Shown: piece by piece, positions 37,511-46,599 of the stretch
Numbering within the stretch: the first letter of the stretch is position 1
Layout of the letters: each line of letters starts with the position of its first letter
NCBI RefSeq assembly: GCF_902833145.1
Contig: NZ_CADFEN010000002.1
Coordinates: 704,702 to 768,701 of the forward strand
From: Burkholderia sp. BCC0506
GTDB taxonomy: Bacteria; Pseudomonadota; Gammaproteobacteria; Burkholderiales; Burkholderiaceae
DNA length: 64,000 nucleotides
Reading direction: 5' to 3'
The notes under the pieces: generated by a model
Told to the model about the DNA's origin: nothing
The model's input: only the letters and a program-made list of their open reading frames with translations
Databases searched by the model: none
Position numbers and translations under genes: made by a program

Positions 37511-38293
37511 TTACACCGGCGCCTCGCAGGGGATCGAGAACGTGATGGTGGCGGCCGCGCCGTCGATGAACAGGTCGTGCACGAACGTGCCGCCGTGCGC
37601 GAGTGCGACGCGCTGGCACAGCGCGAGCGTCCACGCGCTGCGTTTCGCGTCGCGCTCGCGCAGCATCTCGCGTCGGGCGAACGATTCGAACGCGTGCGGC
37701 TGCGCGGGATCGACGAGCGCGTCGGCGTTCACGGTACAGGTGGCGCGCGCCGTGAACTGCCCGCCGTCGCGCGTGCATGCGAACGCGACGCGGCTGCCCG
37801 CGGCGCTGGCTTCGACGGCCGTCGTCAGCAGGATCCAGAGCGCCTGCGCGACACGTTCGCGATCGGCGGTGAGCGACGGCTCGCCGTCCGGCAGCGTCGT
37901 GTCGAGCGCGACCTGGCGCGCGTCGGCGAGCGCGAAGCGCACGAGCGCGATCGTGTCGTCGAGCAGCGCGCGCAGCGCGAACGGCCGCGGCGGCGCGAGC
38001 ACGAGCGTGCGCGTTTCCGCGCGCGGCGCGTCGAGCACGCCATCGATCAGCGCGACCTGCTGATCGATGCCCGCGCGGATGCCCGCGAGCGCGCGCTGCA
38101 GGTTCGGGTCGGCGTTGGCGAGCTGCCGCTCGAGCACGTAGGCCCAGCTGTGCATCGCATTCAGCGGGCTGCGCAGGTCGTGCGACGCGGTGGAGAGTGC
38201 CTGGTCGCGCAGGAACAGCGCCGCCTGGGCGGCGTAGTGCGCTGCGCGTTCGCGCAGCAGGTCGGCGGCGGGATCGACGGAAGTGGACGTCAC
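37511..38293 (-). CDS. Degenerate histidine kinase-like protein
   Basis: A 260-residue soluble protein. The HisKA H-box is intact (STASHDLRSPLNAMHSWAYV, His near residue 38), but the catalytic ATPase domain is degraded: the N-box reads QALWILLTTAVEA without its Asn, and the G2 box reads RSAWTLALCQRVALAHGG without the glycines. It has no transmembrane or sensor domain. It may serve as a phosphotransfer or dimerisation partner. The GTG start at 38293 has only a weak ribosome site. No response regulator is adjacent. Confidence 0.72.
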   Translation of the reverse strand: MTSTSVDPAADLLRERAAHYAAQAALFLRDQALSTASHDLRSPLNAMHSWAYVLERQLANADPNLQRALAGIRAGIDQQVALIDGVLDAPRAETRTLVLAPPRPFALRALLDDTIALVRFALADARQVALDTTLPDGEPSLTADRERVAQALWILLTTAVEASAAGSRVAFACTRDGGQFTARATCTVNADALVDPAQPHAFESFARREMLRERDAKRSAWTLALCQRVALAHGGTFVHDLFIDGAAATITFSIPCEAPV

Positions 38294-38371
38294 GGAGCAG
38301 GCCTGTCGGAAGCGGTTGGCGTGGAAGTCACGCGAATCGCCATTATAGGGACGGCGTAGGGACGGCGGGCG

Positions 38372-39295
38372 TCACGCCGGCAGCGCGTCCTCGTCCTTTT
38401 TGCGTGCGTCGCCGTTCGGCAGCAACTGGCACGCGAGCAGGCCGGCGAGCATCAGCGCGCAGCCGACGAGCGCGCGCAGCGTCAGCGTTTCGCCGAGCGC
38501 GGCCCAGCCGGCGATCGCCGCGAACACGCCTTCCATGCTGAAGATCACGGCCGCATGCGCGGGGGCCGCGTCGCGTTGCGCGACGACCTGCAGCGTATAG
38601 CCGACCCCGACCGACAGCAGCCCGCCGTACAGCAGCGTCGGCAGCGCGCCGCGCAGCATCGCGACGCTGACCGGTTCGACCGCCAGGCCGACCGCGAGGC
38701 ACGCCACGCCGCACACGAGAAACTGCAGGAACGCGAGCACGAGCGGATCGTGGCGTTTCGCGAGATGGCCGACCGCCATCACGTGCGCAGCGATGATGAC
38801 GGCGCCCGCGAGCTGGAACCAGTCGCCGTAGAGCACCGAGAAGTGCTCGTCGATGCTGAGGAAATACAGGCCGATCGCGGCCAGCAGCGCGCCGAACCAC
38901 GTGCCCGCGCCGATCCGGTGACGCGCGAACACGCCCATCAGCGGCACGATCACGACGTACAGCGAGCTGATGAAGCCGGCGTTGGCGATCCGCGTGTATT
39001 GCAGGCCGAACTGCTGCAGCGAGATCGACACGGCGAGCAGCCCGCCGAGCACGAGGCCCGGCAGCAGCAGGGCCGGCGCGCGCCGGATGGCCGCGAGCTG
39101 CGCGCGCGACGCCGGATTCACCGTCAGCAGCGGCACCAGCACGAGCGCGCCGAGCAGGAAGCGCAGCCCGGTGAACAGGAACGGCCCGATCACGTCGAGG
39201 CTCAGGCGTTGCGCGACGAAAGCGGAGCCCCAGATCGCGGCGGCGCCGAGCATCAGCAGGTTGGCGCGGAGGTGCTTGCGGGCTTCGGGCTTCAT
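38372..39295 (-). CDS. EamA/DMT-family transporter
   Basis: A 307-residue inner-membrane protein with ten hydrophobic segments in two EamA halves. The first half opens LMLGAAAIWGSAFVAQRLSL and the second repeats at VIFSMEGVFAAIAGWAALGE, both family signatures. The members export amino acids or metabolites, and the substrate here is unknown. It lies 41 bp after the end of the LysR gene on the same strand, with which it may share a transcript. Confidence 0.9.
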   Translation of the reverse strand: MKPEARKHLRANLLMLGAAAIWGSAFVAQRLSLDVIGPFLFTGLRFLLGALVLVPLLTVNPASRAQLAAIRRAPALLLPGLVLGGLLAVSISLQQFGLQYTRIANAGFISSLYVVIVPLMGVFARHRIGAGTWFGALLAAIGLYFLSIDEHFSVLYGDWFQLAGAVIIAAHVMAVGHLAKRHDPLVLAFLQFLVCGVACLAVGLAVEPVSVAMLRGALPTLLYGGLLSVGVGYTLQVVAQRDAAPAHAAVIFSMEGVFAAIAGWAALGETLTLRALVGCALMLAGLLACQLLPNGDARKKDEDALPA

Positions 39296-39336
39296 CGGAA
39301 TTCGTCTGGAGATTGCGGGCGGCGGAACCCGCTAGT

Positions 39337-40194
39337 TTACGCCGGGATTGCAAGGCTGTCGGCAAACCTGTGCAGCGCGGCGGCGGCCCGGGCGTCGCGT
39401 ACGCGCGAATACAGCACGACCTGCGACGGCGGCAGCGCGGGCAGCCCGAATTTCGCGCCGACGTCGACCAGCGTGCGCGGGGCGACGCGCCGCGCGAGCG
39501 GGCAGACGGCAAGCCCTGCCGCGGCGGCCGCCGTGACCGCCGCGACCCCGCCGCCCGTGAAGCGCTCGCGCCACGGCAGCCCGGCACGGTCGAGCGCGCG
39601 CAGCGCGGCGGCCCGCACGCCGCAGGGGCCGGCCAGCACCGCGAGCGGCAGCGGCTCGCCCGCGCGCGGCGCCCAGTCCGGCGCGGCGAGCCAGGTCAGC
39701 GGCTCGGTGAACAGCAGCGTGCCGTCGTCGCGCGGCGGATCCTCGCCCGGCTCGTGGCGGACGATTACCGCGTCGAACCGCCGTTCGTCGTATTGCGGGA
39801 GCAGGTTCGTCGACGCCCCGAGATGCATTTCCAGCGACAGCCCCGGATCCTGCCGATGCAGGCTCGTGAGCACGGCCGGCAGGTCGGGTACCGCGACGTG
39901 CTCGCTGACGCCGAGCGACAGCCGGACCGTGCCGGTCGAGATCGCGCCGAGCGCATGCTCGTGCGCGTCGAGCAGCGCGCGGGCGGCCGGCAGGAAATTC
40001 TCGCCGTCGGCGGCCAGCTTGACGACGCGCGGCGTGCGCGCCAGCAGCGGCTTGCCGAGATGGGCCTCCAGCCGCTTCAGCTTCAGGCTGACGGCCGATT
40101 GGGTGGTGCCGAGCGCATCGGCGGCGCGCGTGAAGCTGGCGAGGTCGGCGACCAGCACGAATGCGCGAACCGCATCGAGGTCGAGTACTTTCAT
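39337..40194 (-). CDS. LysR-family transcriptional regulator
   Basis: A 285-residue regulator with an N-terminal winged helix (FVLVADLASFTRAADALGTT, QSAVSLKLKRLEAHLGKPLL) and a substrate-binding domain (VRLSLGVSEHVAVPDLPAVL, ending SLAIPA). It is divergent from a tautomerase gene, with two inverted repeats between them. It may control the tautomerase, the EamA exporter, or both; the ligand is unknown. Confidence 0.9.
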   Translation of the reverse strand: MKVLDLDAVRAFVLVADLASFTRAADALGTTQSAVSLKLKRLEAHLGKPLLARTPRVVKLAADGENFLPAARALLDAHEHALGAISTGTVRLSLGVSEHVAVPDLPAVLTSLHRQDPGLSLEMHLGASTNLLPQYDERRFDAVIVRHEPGEDPPRDDGTLLFTEPLTWLAAPDWAPRAGEPLPLAVLAGPCGVRAAALRALDRAGLPWRERFTGGGVAAVTAAAAAGLAVCPLARRVAPRTLVDVGAKFGLPALPPSQVVLYSRVRDARAAAALHRFADSLAIPA

Positions 40195-40205
40195 TTCAAA
40201 TGAAA
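40189..40205. promoter_or_regulatory. Palindrome over the LysR start codon
   Basis: TTTCATTT-C-AAATGAAA is a perfect 8-bp inverted repeat covering the ATG of the LysR gene (40192-40194). It could be an autoregulatory site. Confidence 0.4.
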
Positions 40206-40216
40206 ATGGATGAAAT

Positions 40217-40243
40217 ATCTATCAATCACTGTTCATTATAGAT
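40217..40243. promoter_or_regulatory. LysR-type operator candidate
   Basis: ATCTAT-N15-ATAGAT lies between the divergent LysR and tautomerase genes; T-N11-A-type symmetry and position suit a LysR recognition site. Confidence 0.4.
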
Positions 40244-40307
40244 CGGCGCGCTTAACCTGACGCCGTGTTTTCGTTCTTCAACGTCACTCACCGACAGGAG
40301 CAGCACC

Positions 40308-40691
40308 ATGCCATTCACCCGTATCGCCGTACGCGAAGGCAAACCGGCCGCCTACCGCAAGGCTCTCGTCGACGGCGTGCACCGCGCGCTGATGCAGACC
40401 TTCAACGTTCCCGAGGACGACATCTTCATGGTCGTGACCGAGCATGCGGCCGAGAATTTCGTGTTCGGTCGCCATTACTACGATATCGAACGCAGCGACG
40501 ATCTCGTGATGATCCAGATCACCGCGAACAACACGCGCACGCTCGAGCAGAAGCGGGCGCTGTACCGCACGATCGCCGAGAACCTCGCGCAGCAGCCCGG
40601 CGTGCGGCGGGAGGACGTATTCATCAGTCTCGTCGAGGTGCTGAAGGAGAACTGGTCGTTCGGCAACGGCATCGCGCAATACGCCGTTTGA
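40308..40691 (+). CDS. Tautomerase family protein
   Basis: A 127-residue tautomerase-superfamily protein. The N-terminus is Met-Pro (PFTRIAVREGKPAAYRKALV); after Met removal Pro1 acts as the catalytic base. It resembles the YusQ/4-oxalocrotonate tautomerase group, with a fused-length subunit about twice the classical 62 residues. AGGAG lies upstream. It is probably regulated by the divergent LysR gene. Confidence 0.88.
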   Translation: MPFTRIAVREGKPAAYRKALVDGVHRALMQTFNVPEDDIFMVVTEHAAENFVFGRHYYDIERSDDLVMIQITANNTRTLEQKRALYRTIAENLAQQPGVRREDVFISLVEVLKENWSFGNGIAQYAV

Positions 40692-40829
40692 CGTGCCGGG
40701 TTGACCTGCCACGGGCGACAGGGTCGGATCGATACCTGCGCGTTTGGGCGGCGTGTACTATGGAAGCTGCTTCACGAGCGACGCCGGCGCGGTCGATGCG
40801 CCGGCGATCCTTCTTGTGCAGGAGCTTTC

Positions 40830-42449
40830 ATGTCGCGTGTGCTGGAAATCGTGTTGTCGCTGTCGCTGGAAGGGTGGCCGGGCAAGGGCACGGGCCGCGC
40901 CCGGGGCGCGCAGCGCGACTTCGGCGCCGAGCTCGTGCGTGCGTGGCGGATCTGCCCGCAGGTCCGGATGCGGCGCGGCCACGAGCGCGTGACGATCGAG
41001 CCGTGCCGGATCGAGGAAGCCGAGCGCAGCCCCGGCGCGAGCTGGTGGACCTGGGTCGAATCGAACGCGCATGGCACGCGGGTCGTCGCGTCGCGCACCC
41101 GGACGTTCGCTCCCGGCGTGACGCAGCGCGAACTGTTCGACGCGGAGCACGCGGGCATCGTCGTCGCGACGCCGCTGCCGGTGCCCGCGGCGGCTGCCCC
41201 GGCCGATGACGACGCGCCGGCTGCCGACATCGACGGCGCGACACCGGACACCGACGAAGCGCGGTCCCAGGCATCGGCGCTGCGCGTCGTCAGCGAACGG
41301 CGGCGCGGGCGCTGGGCCGACGACAGCGGTGTCGTGGTCGAGATGACGCTCGACGACATCGCGCTGCACGGCGGCGGCGAGCCGCCGCGCCGCTACGTCG
41401 AGTTGCGTCTGGCCGCACCCGACTGGGAGAACGTTGCCGCGCGCACCGCCGCACTGCATGCGCTGTTTGCCGCGGCGCGCGAACTGAGCGGGGCGTGGCC
41501 CGCCTTCGTGCAACTGACGAGCGTGATCGACCGCGCCTGTGCGGGTGGGCCGATGGCTGCCGCGCTGGTCAAGGCGCAGCCCGTCGACTTGACCGGCATC
41601 CGCACGCAGCGCGCCGCGCTGTTCGCGCTGTCCCGCGACATCACCGCGCAATGGCTCGGCAACGAATGCGGCGTGCTCGAGCGCGACGATCCCGAATTCG
41701 TGCACCAGATGCGCGTCGCGCTGCGCCGCCTGCGCACGCTGATACGCTTTTTCCCGCGCTTTACCGACCGTCAGTGGAAGGACACGCTCGGCGTCGACCT
41801 GCGCTGGCTCGCCGCGCTGCTCGGCATGGTGCGCGACTGGGACGTCTTCGCGACCGAGAGCCTGCCCGCGCTGATCGCGGCCGATGGCGGCGGCAGCGAC
41901 TGGGGCGGCACGCTCGACGCCGCCCGCGCGCAGTCGACGGCCGCCCGCGTCGAGCTGCGGCAGGCGCTGCATTCGGCCCGTTATGCGCGGCTGACGCTCG
42001 GCTGGCTCGAATGGCTGAGCGCGCTCGCGCTGCCGGCGGCCGACGGCGACGACGCGCCGTCGCTGCGGCGTCACGCGACCAAGCGCGTGCGGCGGCTGTT
42101 CGGTCATCTGTACGGGTCGCCGTCGCTCACGTCGCTCGACACGGCGGCACGCCACCAGGTGCGCATCGATGCGAAACGGTTGCGCTACGCGCTCGAATTC
42201 TTCGCATCGCTGGCGTCGCGCCGCACGCGCAACGAGACGGTCAAGACGCTGGCGCGCGTGCAGAGCGTGCTCGGCGAGGCGAACGACGCGATGGTCGCGC
42301 TGCACCATCTCGAGCAACTGGCCGCGCCGCCGTATCAGCTCGGTTTCGTGCGCGGCTACGGCGCCGCGCTCGAACAGCGCGCGGCGCGCGACGCCGAAAC
42401 GCTGCTGGCCAGCCTGCGGCCGCCGAAGCTCGACGGCAAGCCGGGCTGA
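40830..42449 (+). CDS. CYTH and CHAD domain protein
   Basis: A 539-residue cytoplasmic protein. The N-terminal CYTH-type region (RVLEIVLSLSLEGWPGKGTG, then VVEMTLDDIALHGGGE and RYVELRLAAP) has a low-complexity insertion near residues 110-145. The C-terminal CHAD domain has VHQMRVALRRLRTLIRFFPR and HQVRIDAKRLRYALEFFAS, the conserved His/Arg helices that bind polyphosphate or other phosphates. AGGAG lies upstream of the ATG at 40830. CYTH parts can act as triphosphatases, but several usual residues are not obvious here. Confidence 0.85.
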   Translation: MSRVLEIVLSLSLEGWPGKGTGRARGAQRDFGAELVRAWRICPQVRMRRGHERVTIEPCRIEEAERSPGASWWTWVESNAHGTRVVASRTRTFAPGVTQRELFDAEHAGIVVATPLPVPAAAAPADDDAPAADIDGATPDTDEARSQASALRVVSERRRGRWADDSGVVVEMTLDDIALHGGGEPPRRYVELRLAAPDWENVAARTAALHALFAAARELSGAWPAFVQLTSVIDRACAGGPMAAALVKAQPVDLTGIRTQRAALFALSRDITAQWLGNECGVLERDDPEFVHQMRVALRRLRTLIRFFPRFTDRQWKDTLGVDLRWLAALLGMVRDWDVFATESLPALIAADGGGSDWGGTLDAARAQSTAARVELRQALHSARYARLTLGWLEWLSALALPAADGDDAPSLRRHATKRVRRLFGHLYGSPSLTSLDTAARHQVRIDAKRLRYALEFFASLASRRTRNETVKTLARVQSVLGEANDAMVALHHLEQLAAPPYQLGFVRGYGAALEQRAARDAETLLASLRPPKLDGKPG

Positions 42450-42493
42450 GCGCCGCGCGCCGACCCTATAATGGCCGCCCGTTTTCCGCACGC

Positions 42494-43339
42494 ATGCCGA
42501 TGATGACCGACGCACCGCATTCTTCCTCGTCCGCCGAGCCGCTCGAACTGGGCGGCGAGCTGTGGCTGCGCGCCGGCGAACAGACGCTCGGCGGCGCGAC
42601 GCGCATCGCGCTGCTCGCGGCGATCGGCGACACCGGTTCGATCACGCGTGCGGCGAAGGCCGTCGGCCTCAGCTACAAGGCCGCGTGGGACGCGGTCGAC
42701 ACGATGAACAATCTCGCCGGCGAACCGCTCGTCGCGCGTTCGACGGGCGGCAAGGGCGGCGGCGGCACGACGCTGACGCCGCGTGCGACGTCGCTGATCG
42801 CCGCATTCCGCACGATCGAGCGCGAGCATCGCCGCTTCATCGAGGCCGCGAGCGCGGCCGTGGCCGGCTTCGACGTCGACTGGGCGCTGATCGGCCGGAT
42901 CGGGATGAAGACCAGCGCGCGCAACCAGTTGTTCGGCAAGGTCGCGTCGATCGTGCGCGGCACCGTCAACGACGAGGTGACGCTTGCGCTGCCGGGCGGG
43001 CAAGCCGTCGTCGCCGTGCTGACGCACGAAAGCGCCGAGACGCTCGGGCTGCGGGAAGGCGCGGATGCGTGCGCGCTGGTGAAGGCGTCGTGGGTCGTGC
43101 TCGCCGTCGACGATGGCGGCCCCGACCTGAAAGTGTCCGCGCGCAACCGGCTGTGCGGCAGCGTCGAAGCCGTCGCGGCGGGCGCGGTGAACAGCGAGGT
43201 GACGCTGGCGCTCGACGGCGGCGGCACGTTGACGGCCGTCGTGACCAACGACAGCGTCGACGCGTTGCAACTCGCTGCCGGCCGGCGCGCGATCGCGCTG
43301 TTCAAGGCATCGAGCGTGATTCTGGCGGTGACCGGCTGA
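42494..43339 (+). CDS. modE: Molybdate-responsive regulator ModE
   Basis: A 281-residue (from the first ATG) repressor of molybdate uptake. The N-terminal winged helix has TRIALLAAIGDTGSITRAAK and GLSYKAAWDAVDTMNN, and two Mop/TOBE domains follow (SARNQLFGKVASIVRGTVND; SARNRLCGSVEAVAAGAVNS), which bind molybdate. ATGs at 42500 and 42503 are alternative starts. It is convergent with modC, with a hairpin between, and a ModE-type operator lies upstream of modA. Confidence 0.93.
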   Translation: MPMMTDAPHSSSSAEPLELGGELWLRAGEQTLGGATRIALLAAIGDTGSITRAAKAVGLSYKAAWDAVDTMNNLAGEPLVARSTGGKGGGGTTLTPRATSLIAAFRTIEREHRRFIEAASAAVAGFDVDWALIGRIGMKTSARNQLFGKVASIVRGTVNDEVTLALPGGQAVVAVLTHESAETLGLREGADACALVKASWVVLAVDDGGPDLKVSARNRLCGSVEAVAAGAVNSEVTLALDGGGTLTAVVTNDSVDALQLAAGRRAIALFKASSVILAVTG

Positions 43340-43386
43340 CCCGGCCAGCGCGGCTCCCCCCTGGTCCGGCGGTGCGAGGACGGGGC

Positions 43387-43424
43387 GAAGCCGGTACCGC
43401 ACGCGTGTGCGTCGCACCGGCTTC
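43387..43424. terminator. Hairpin between modE and modC
   Basis: GAAGCCGGT (43387-43395) pairs perfectly with ACCGGCTTC (43416-43424). It lies between the two convergent genes and could end transcription from both sides, although the flanking T tracts are short. Confidence 0.5.
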
Positions 43425-43514
43425 GTTTCCGCTTTCAGCATGCGCCGCGGTGCGGCTTCTCTCAGGCTCCAACGTGGCGGCGAGCGCCACGATCACGACC
43501 ACGGCGTCGCGCGT

Positions 43515-44216
43515 TCAGCTGACGCGCGTCGGCCACTCGGTGTGCGGCGAGCTCGCCTGCACGCGTCCTTCGCTCAACTGCACGACCTGGTCGCCGAAGG
43601 CGGCGACATCGTCGGGGTCGTGCGAGATCAGCACCATCGGGATGTCGAGCCGCGCCTGCAGTTCGGCGAGCTCATGGCGCATGCGCTGGCGCATCGCGCC
43701 GTCGAGCGCCGCGAACGGTTCGTCGAGCAGCAGGATGCGCGGCCGCGCGACCAGCGCGCGCGCGAGCGCCACGCGCTGCTTCTGCCCGCCCGACAGTTGC
43801 GACGGATATTGCCCCGCCAGCGATTCGAGGTCGAACGCACGCAGCCAGTACGCGACCTCCGGCGGCACTGTCTTCGCGCGCGGGTTGCGCAGCCCGGCCG
43901 TGAGCCCGAACGCGATGTTCTGCCGCACGTTCAGATGCGGGAACAGCGCGTAGTCCTGGAACAGGTACGCGACACGGCGGTCGCGGGTCGGCACGTCGAT
44001 GCGGCGCGCGGCGTCGAACAGCGGCTCGCCGTTCAGCGTGATCGTGCCTTCGTCGGGCGTCAGCAGCCCGGCGATCGCCAGCAGCGTCATGCTCTTGCCC
44101 GCGCCCGACGGCCCGAACAGCACGACACGCTGCGTCGTTGCCGTGAACGACACGTCGAGCATGAAGCGCCGCTCGGCGCTCGCGCAGGTCTTGCGGATGT
44201 CGACGACGAGGCTCAT
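43515..44216 (-). CDS. modC: Molybdate ABC transporter ATPase
   Basis: A 233-residue ABC ATPase energising molybdate uptake. Walker A is GPSGAGKS near residue 35, the signature is QLSGGQKQRVALARAL, Walker B is ILLLDEPFAALD and the switch His is LISHDPDD. It lacks the C-terminal TOBE/Mop regulatory domain of classical ModC (about 350 residues). GGAGG precedes the ATG. It follows modB by 64 bp in the modABC operon. Confidence 0.92.
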   Translation of the reverse strand: MSLVVDIRKTCASAERRFMLDVSFTATTQRVVLFGPSGAGKSMTLLAIAGLLTPDEGTITLNGEPLFDAARRIDVPTRDRRVAYLFQDYALFPHLNVRQNIAFGLTAGLRNPRAKTVPPEVAYWLRAFDLESLAGQYPSQLSGGQKQRVALARALVARPRILLLDEPFAALDGAMRQRMRHELAELQARLDIPMVLISHDPDDVAAFGDQVVQLSEGRVQASSPHTEWPTRVS

Positions 44217-44280
44217 GCGGGCCTCCGCCGAAACAGGCCGGCCGCGCAATGGCGCCGGCGAGACGGGCGGCACGGGCGCT

Positions 44281-44958
44281 TCATGTCGGCTGGCTCCGCC
44301 GGGCGCGCGACGGCACGAGCCAGCCGGTCGCGAGCAGCACGAGCACGCAGGTGATCGACGTCACGAGCACGAGGAAGCTCGCCGTGCTGTCGTCGCCGGT
44401 CTGCACGGCCGCGTAGATCGCGACCGACAGCGTCTGCGTGCGGCCGGGCAGGTTGCCGGCGATCATCAGCGTCGCGCCGAATTCGCCGAGCGCGCGCGCG
44501 AACGCGAGCAGCGCCCCGGCGAGAATCCCGCGCGTGGCGAGCGGCAGCGTCACGCGGAAGAACACCGCTACTTCGCCGAGCCCGAGCGTGCGCGCGGCGC
44601 GCTCGAGATGCGGATCGACGCCTTCGAACGCCGCGCGCGCCGATTTCAGGATCAGCGGAAACGCGACGACCATCGACGCGATCACCGCGCCTTGCCAGGT
44701 GAACACCAGCTCGATGCCGAGCGTGTCGAGCCACGCGCCGAACACGCCGCGCCGGCCGAGCAGCACGAGCAGGTAATAGCCGAGCACCGTCGGCGGCAGC
44801 ACGAGCGGCAGCGTCAGCACCGCATCGACGACGTCGCGCAGCGGCGAGCGCCAGCGCGCGAGCACGAACGCGGCCGCGACGCCGAGCATGATGTCGAGCG
44901 CGGTCGCCCAGCCGGCAACCTTCAGCGACAGCAGCAGCGGGACCCAGGCGTCTTGCAT
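44281..44958 (-). CDS. modB: Molybdate ABC transporter permease
   Basis: A 225-residue inner-membrane permease with five to six hydrophobic segments. The EAA loop that contacts ModC is seen as AFARALGEFGATLMIAGNLP, typical of ModB/CysT permeases. It starts 10 bp after modA and precedes modC, so the operon order is modABC. Confidence 0.93.
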   Translation of the reverse strand: MQDAWVPLLLSLKVAGWATALDIMLGVAAAFVLARWRSPLRDVVDAVLTLPLVLPPTVLGYYLLVLLGRRGVFGAWLDTLGIELVFTWQGAVIASMVVAFPLILKSARAAFEGVDPHLERAARTLGLGEVAVFFRVTLPLATRGILAGALLAFARALGEFGATLMIAGNLPGRTQTLSVAIYAAVQTGDDSTASFLVLVTSITCVLVLLATGWLVPSRARRSQPT

Positions 44959-44968
44959 TGCGACACGC

Positions 44969-45763
44969 TCACTTGGCGGGCTTGAAGCCGAACGTCGACA
45001 GCACGGCCTGGCCCTGCGGCGACGCGACGAAGTCGATGAACGACTGCGCCTGCGCGGCGTGGCGGCTGTCCTTGACCACCGCGATCGGGTAGGTGATGGC
45101 CGCTTGGGTCGGCACCGTCAGCGCCACCTTCACGCGGCCCGGCATGATCGCGGCGTCGGTGCCGAACACGAAGCCCGCGTCGACCTCGCCGCGCGCGACG
45201 TAGTCGAGGCTCTGGCGCACGTTGGCGGCCAGCACGCCCTTCGCGCTGACGGCGTCCCACACGCCGGCCGCGCGCAGCGCGCCCTCGGTGTAGCGGCCGA
45301 CCGGCACCGAGGCCGGGTCGCCGTACGCGATGCGCTTCACGCCGGGCGTGGTCAGGTCGCGCAGCGACGTCGGCGCGGCCGCATGGCTGTCCGCCGGCAC
45401 GATCAGCACCAGCGAGTTCGCCGCGAAGTCGCGGCGCGTGCCGGGCACGATCACCTTTTCGTTCACCGCGCGATCCATCGCCTTCTGGTCGGCCGACGCG
45501 AACACGTCGGCCGGCGCACCCTTGGCGATCTGCTGCATCAGTACGTCCGACGCGCCGAAGTTGAACAGCACCTTCGTGTCCGGATGCTGCTTTTCGTACG
45601 CGTCGCCGACGGCCTTGAATGCGTTCGTCAGGCTGGCGGCGGCCGACACGACCAGTTCGTCGGCGGCGGAGGCGGGCGCGCTGAACGCGAACCCGGCGGC
45701 AAGCGCGGCGATCGGCAACAGGCGAAGCAGGGTGCGGCGAAGCGGACGGACGGTCGAGCGCAT
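44969..45763 (-). CDS. modA: Periplasmic molybdate-binding protein
   Basis: A 264-residue secreted protein. The signal peptide is RTLLRLLPIAALAAGFAFSA ending near APASA, and the mature part begins ADELVVSAAASLTNAFKAVG, whose serines bind the oxyanion. ASDVLMQQIAKGAPADVFAS is also typical. The ATG at 45763 is chosen because it begins the signal peptide; the frame extends further upstream without similarity. First gene of modABC. Confidence 0.94.
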   Translation of the reverse strand: MRSTVRPLRRTLLRLLPIAALAAGFAFSAPASAADELVVSAAASLTNAFKAVGDAYEKQHPDTKVLFNFGASDVLMQQIAKGAPADVFASADQKAMDRAVNEKVIVPGTRRDFAANSLVLIVPADSHAAAPTSLRDLTTPGVKRIAYGDPASVPVGRYTEGALRAAGVWDAVSAKGVLAANVRQSLDYVARGEVDAGFVFGTDAAIMPGRVKVALTVPTQAAITYPIAVVKDSRHAAQAQSFIDFVASPQGQAVLSTFGFKPAK

Positions 45764-45797
45764 GGCGGATTCGTGTGGAAAGGATGAAAACCGTAAT

Positions 45798-45821
45798 CGT
45801 AATATAGGGCGGGTTATAACG
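45798..45821 (-). promoter_or_regulatory. ModE-type operator upstream of modA
   Basis: Read toward modA: CGTTATAA-N7-TATATTACG, an inverted repeat matching the ModE box pattern (CGTTATAT...ATATAACG). It lies about 35 bp before the modA start, so molybdate-bound ModE would block the operon. Confidence 0.65.
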
Positions 45822-45900
45822 CTCGACATACTGCTCATGCGACGGTCCGCATGAAATGGTCAGACGGGAAAAAGGGCGGGCGTGACGTCCGGGCGGCCCG

Positions 45901-46599
45901 TCACGCGTGAAGCATGTGCGGCGCCGATTCGGTGCGCTGCAGCGACGACGGCTGCGATGCGGGATGGTAGTTCGGATTGGCCTTCCAGCGCGCGCGGACG
46001 AACGGGCGCTCGTGGCCCGACAGTTCCAGCGCGACCCGGGTGACCCAGCGGTGCGATGGCACCGTGATGCCGTGCAGCGCCGCGGTGACGAGCGCGAGGC
46101 TCGCGACGACCGCCGGCACCGACCAGCGGTGCGGCACCGCGCGCCACGAGCCGGCGATGAACCCGAGCGCGGCGATCGCGCCGACGATGCAGCCGGTGAT
46201 CGATTCGGACGGCGAATGCGCGTCGAGCGCGACCCGCGACACGCCGACCGCGATGCCGGCCGCCAGCCCGAGCGCGATGCCGGCGATCCGCACCGGCGTG
46301 CGCGTGCGGATCAGCGCGAGGAACATCGCGACCGGATACACCGACGTCGACAGCATCGCATGGCCGCTGAACCCGGTGAAATCCCACGCGCGAATGCCGA
46401 TGCCCCAGCCGAGGAACGCGATCTTCGTGAGCGCCACCACGCCGATCGCGGCCGCGAGCACGCCGAGCCACGCGGCCGCGCGCCGCCACGAGTAGCCGAG
46501 CGCGAGCCAGACGGCAATCGTGATCGCGAGCGGCAAGGTCAGGCCGGCGCCGCCGAACGCGGTGATCATGATCCACAGGTGAGAGGACAGGTCGAACAT
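45901..46599 (-). CDS. PAP2-family phosphatase
   Basis: A 232-residue membrane protein with about five to six hydrophobic segments. The PAP2 motifs are KIAFLGWGIG (motif 1, weak), FSGHAMLSTS (motif 2) and SRVALDAHSPSE (motif 3). Such enzymes dephosphorylate lipids such as undecaprenyl pyrophosphate or phosphatidate. No strong ribosome site is visible at 46599. The C-terminal ~35 residues are soluble and unusual. Confidence 0.83.
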   Translation of the reverse strand: MFDLSSHLWIMITAFGGAGLTLPLAITIAVWLALGYSWRRAAAWLGVLAAAIGVVALTKIAFLGWGIGIRAWDFTGFSGHAMLSTSVYPVAMFLALIRTRTPVRIAGIALGLAAGIAVGVSRVALDAHSPSESITGCIVGAIAALGFIAGSWRAVPHRWSVPAVVASLALVTAALHGITVPSHRWVTRVALELSGHERPFVRARWKANPNYHPASQPSSLQRTESAPHMLHA

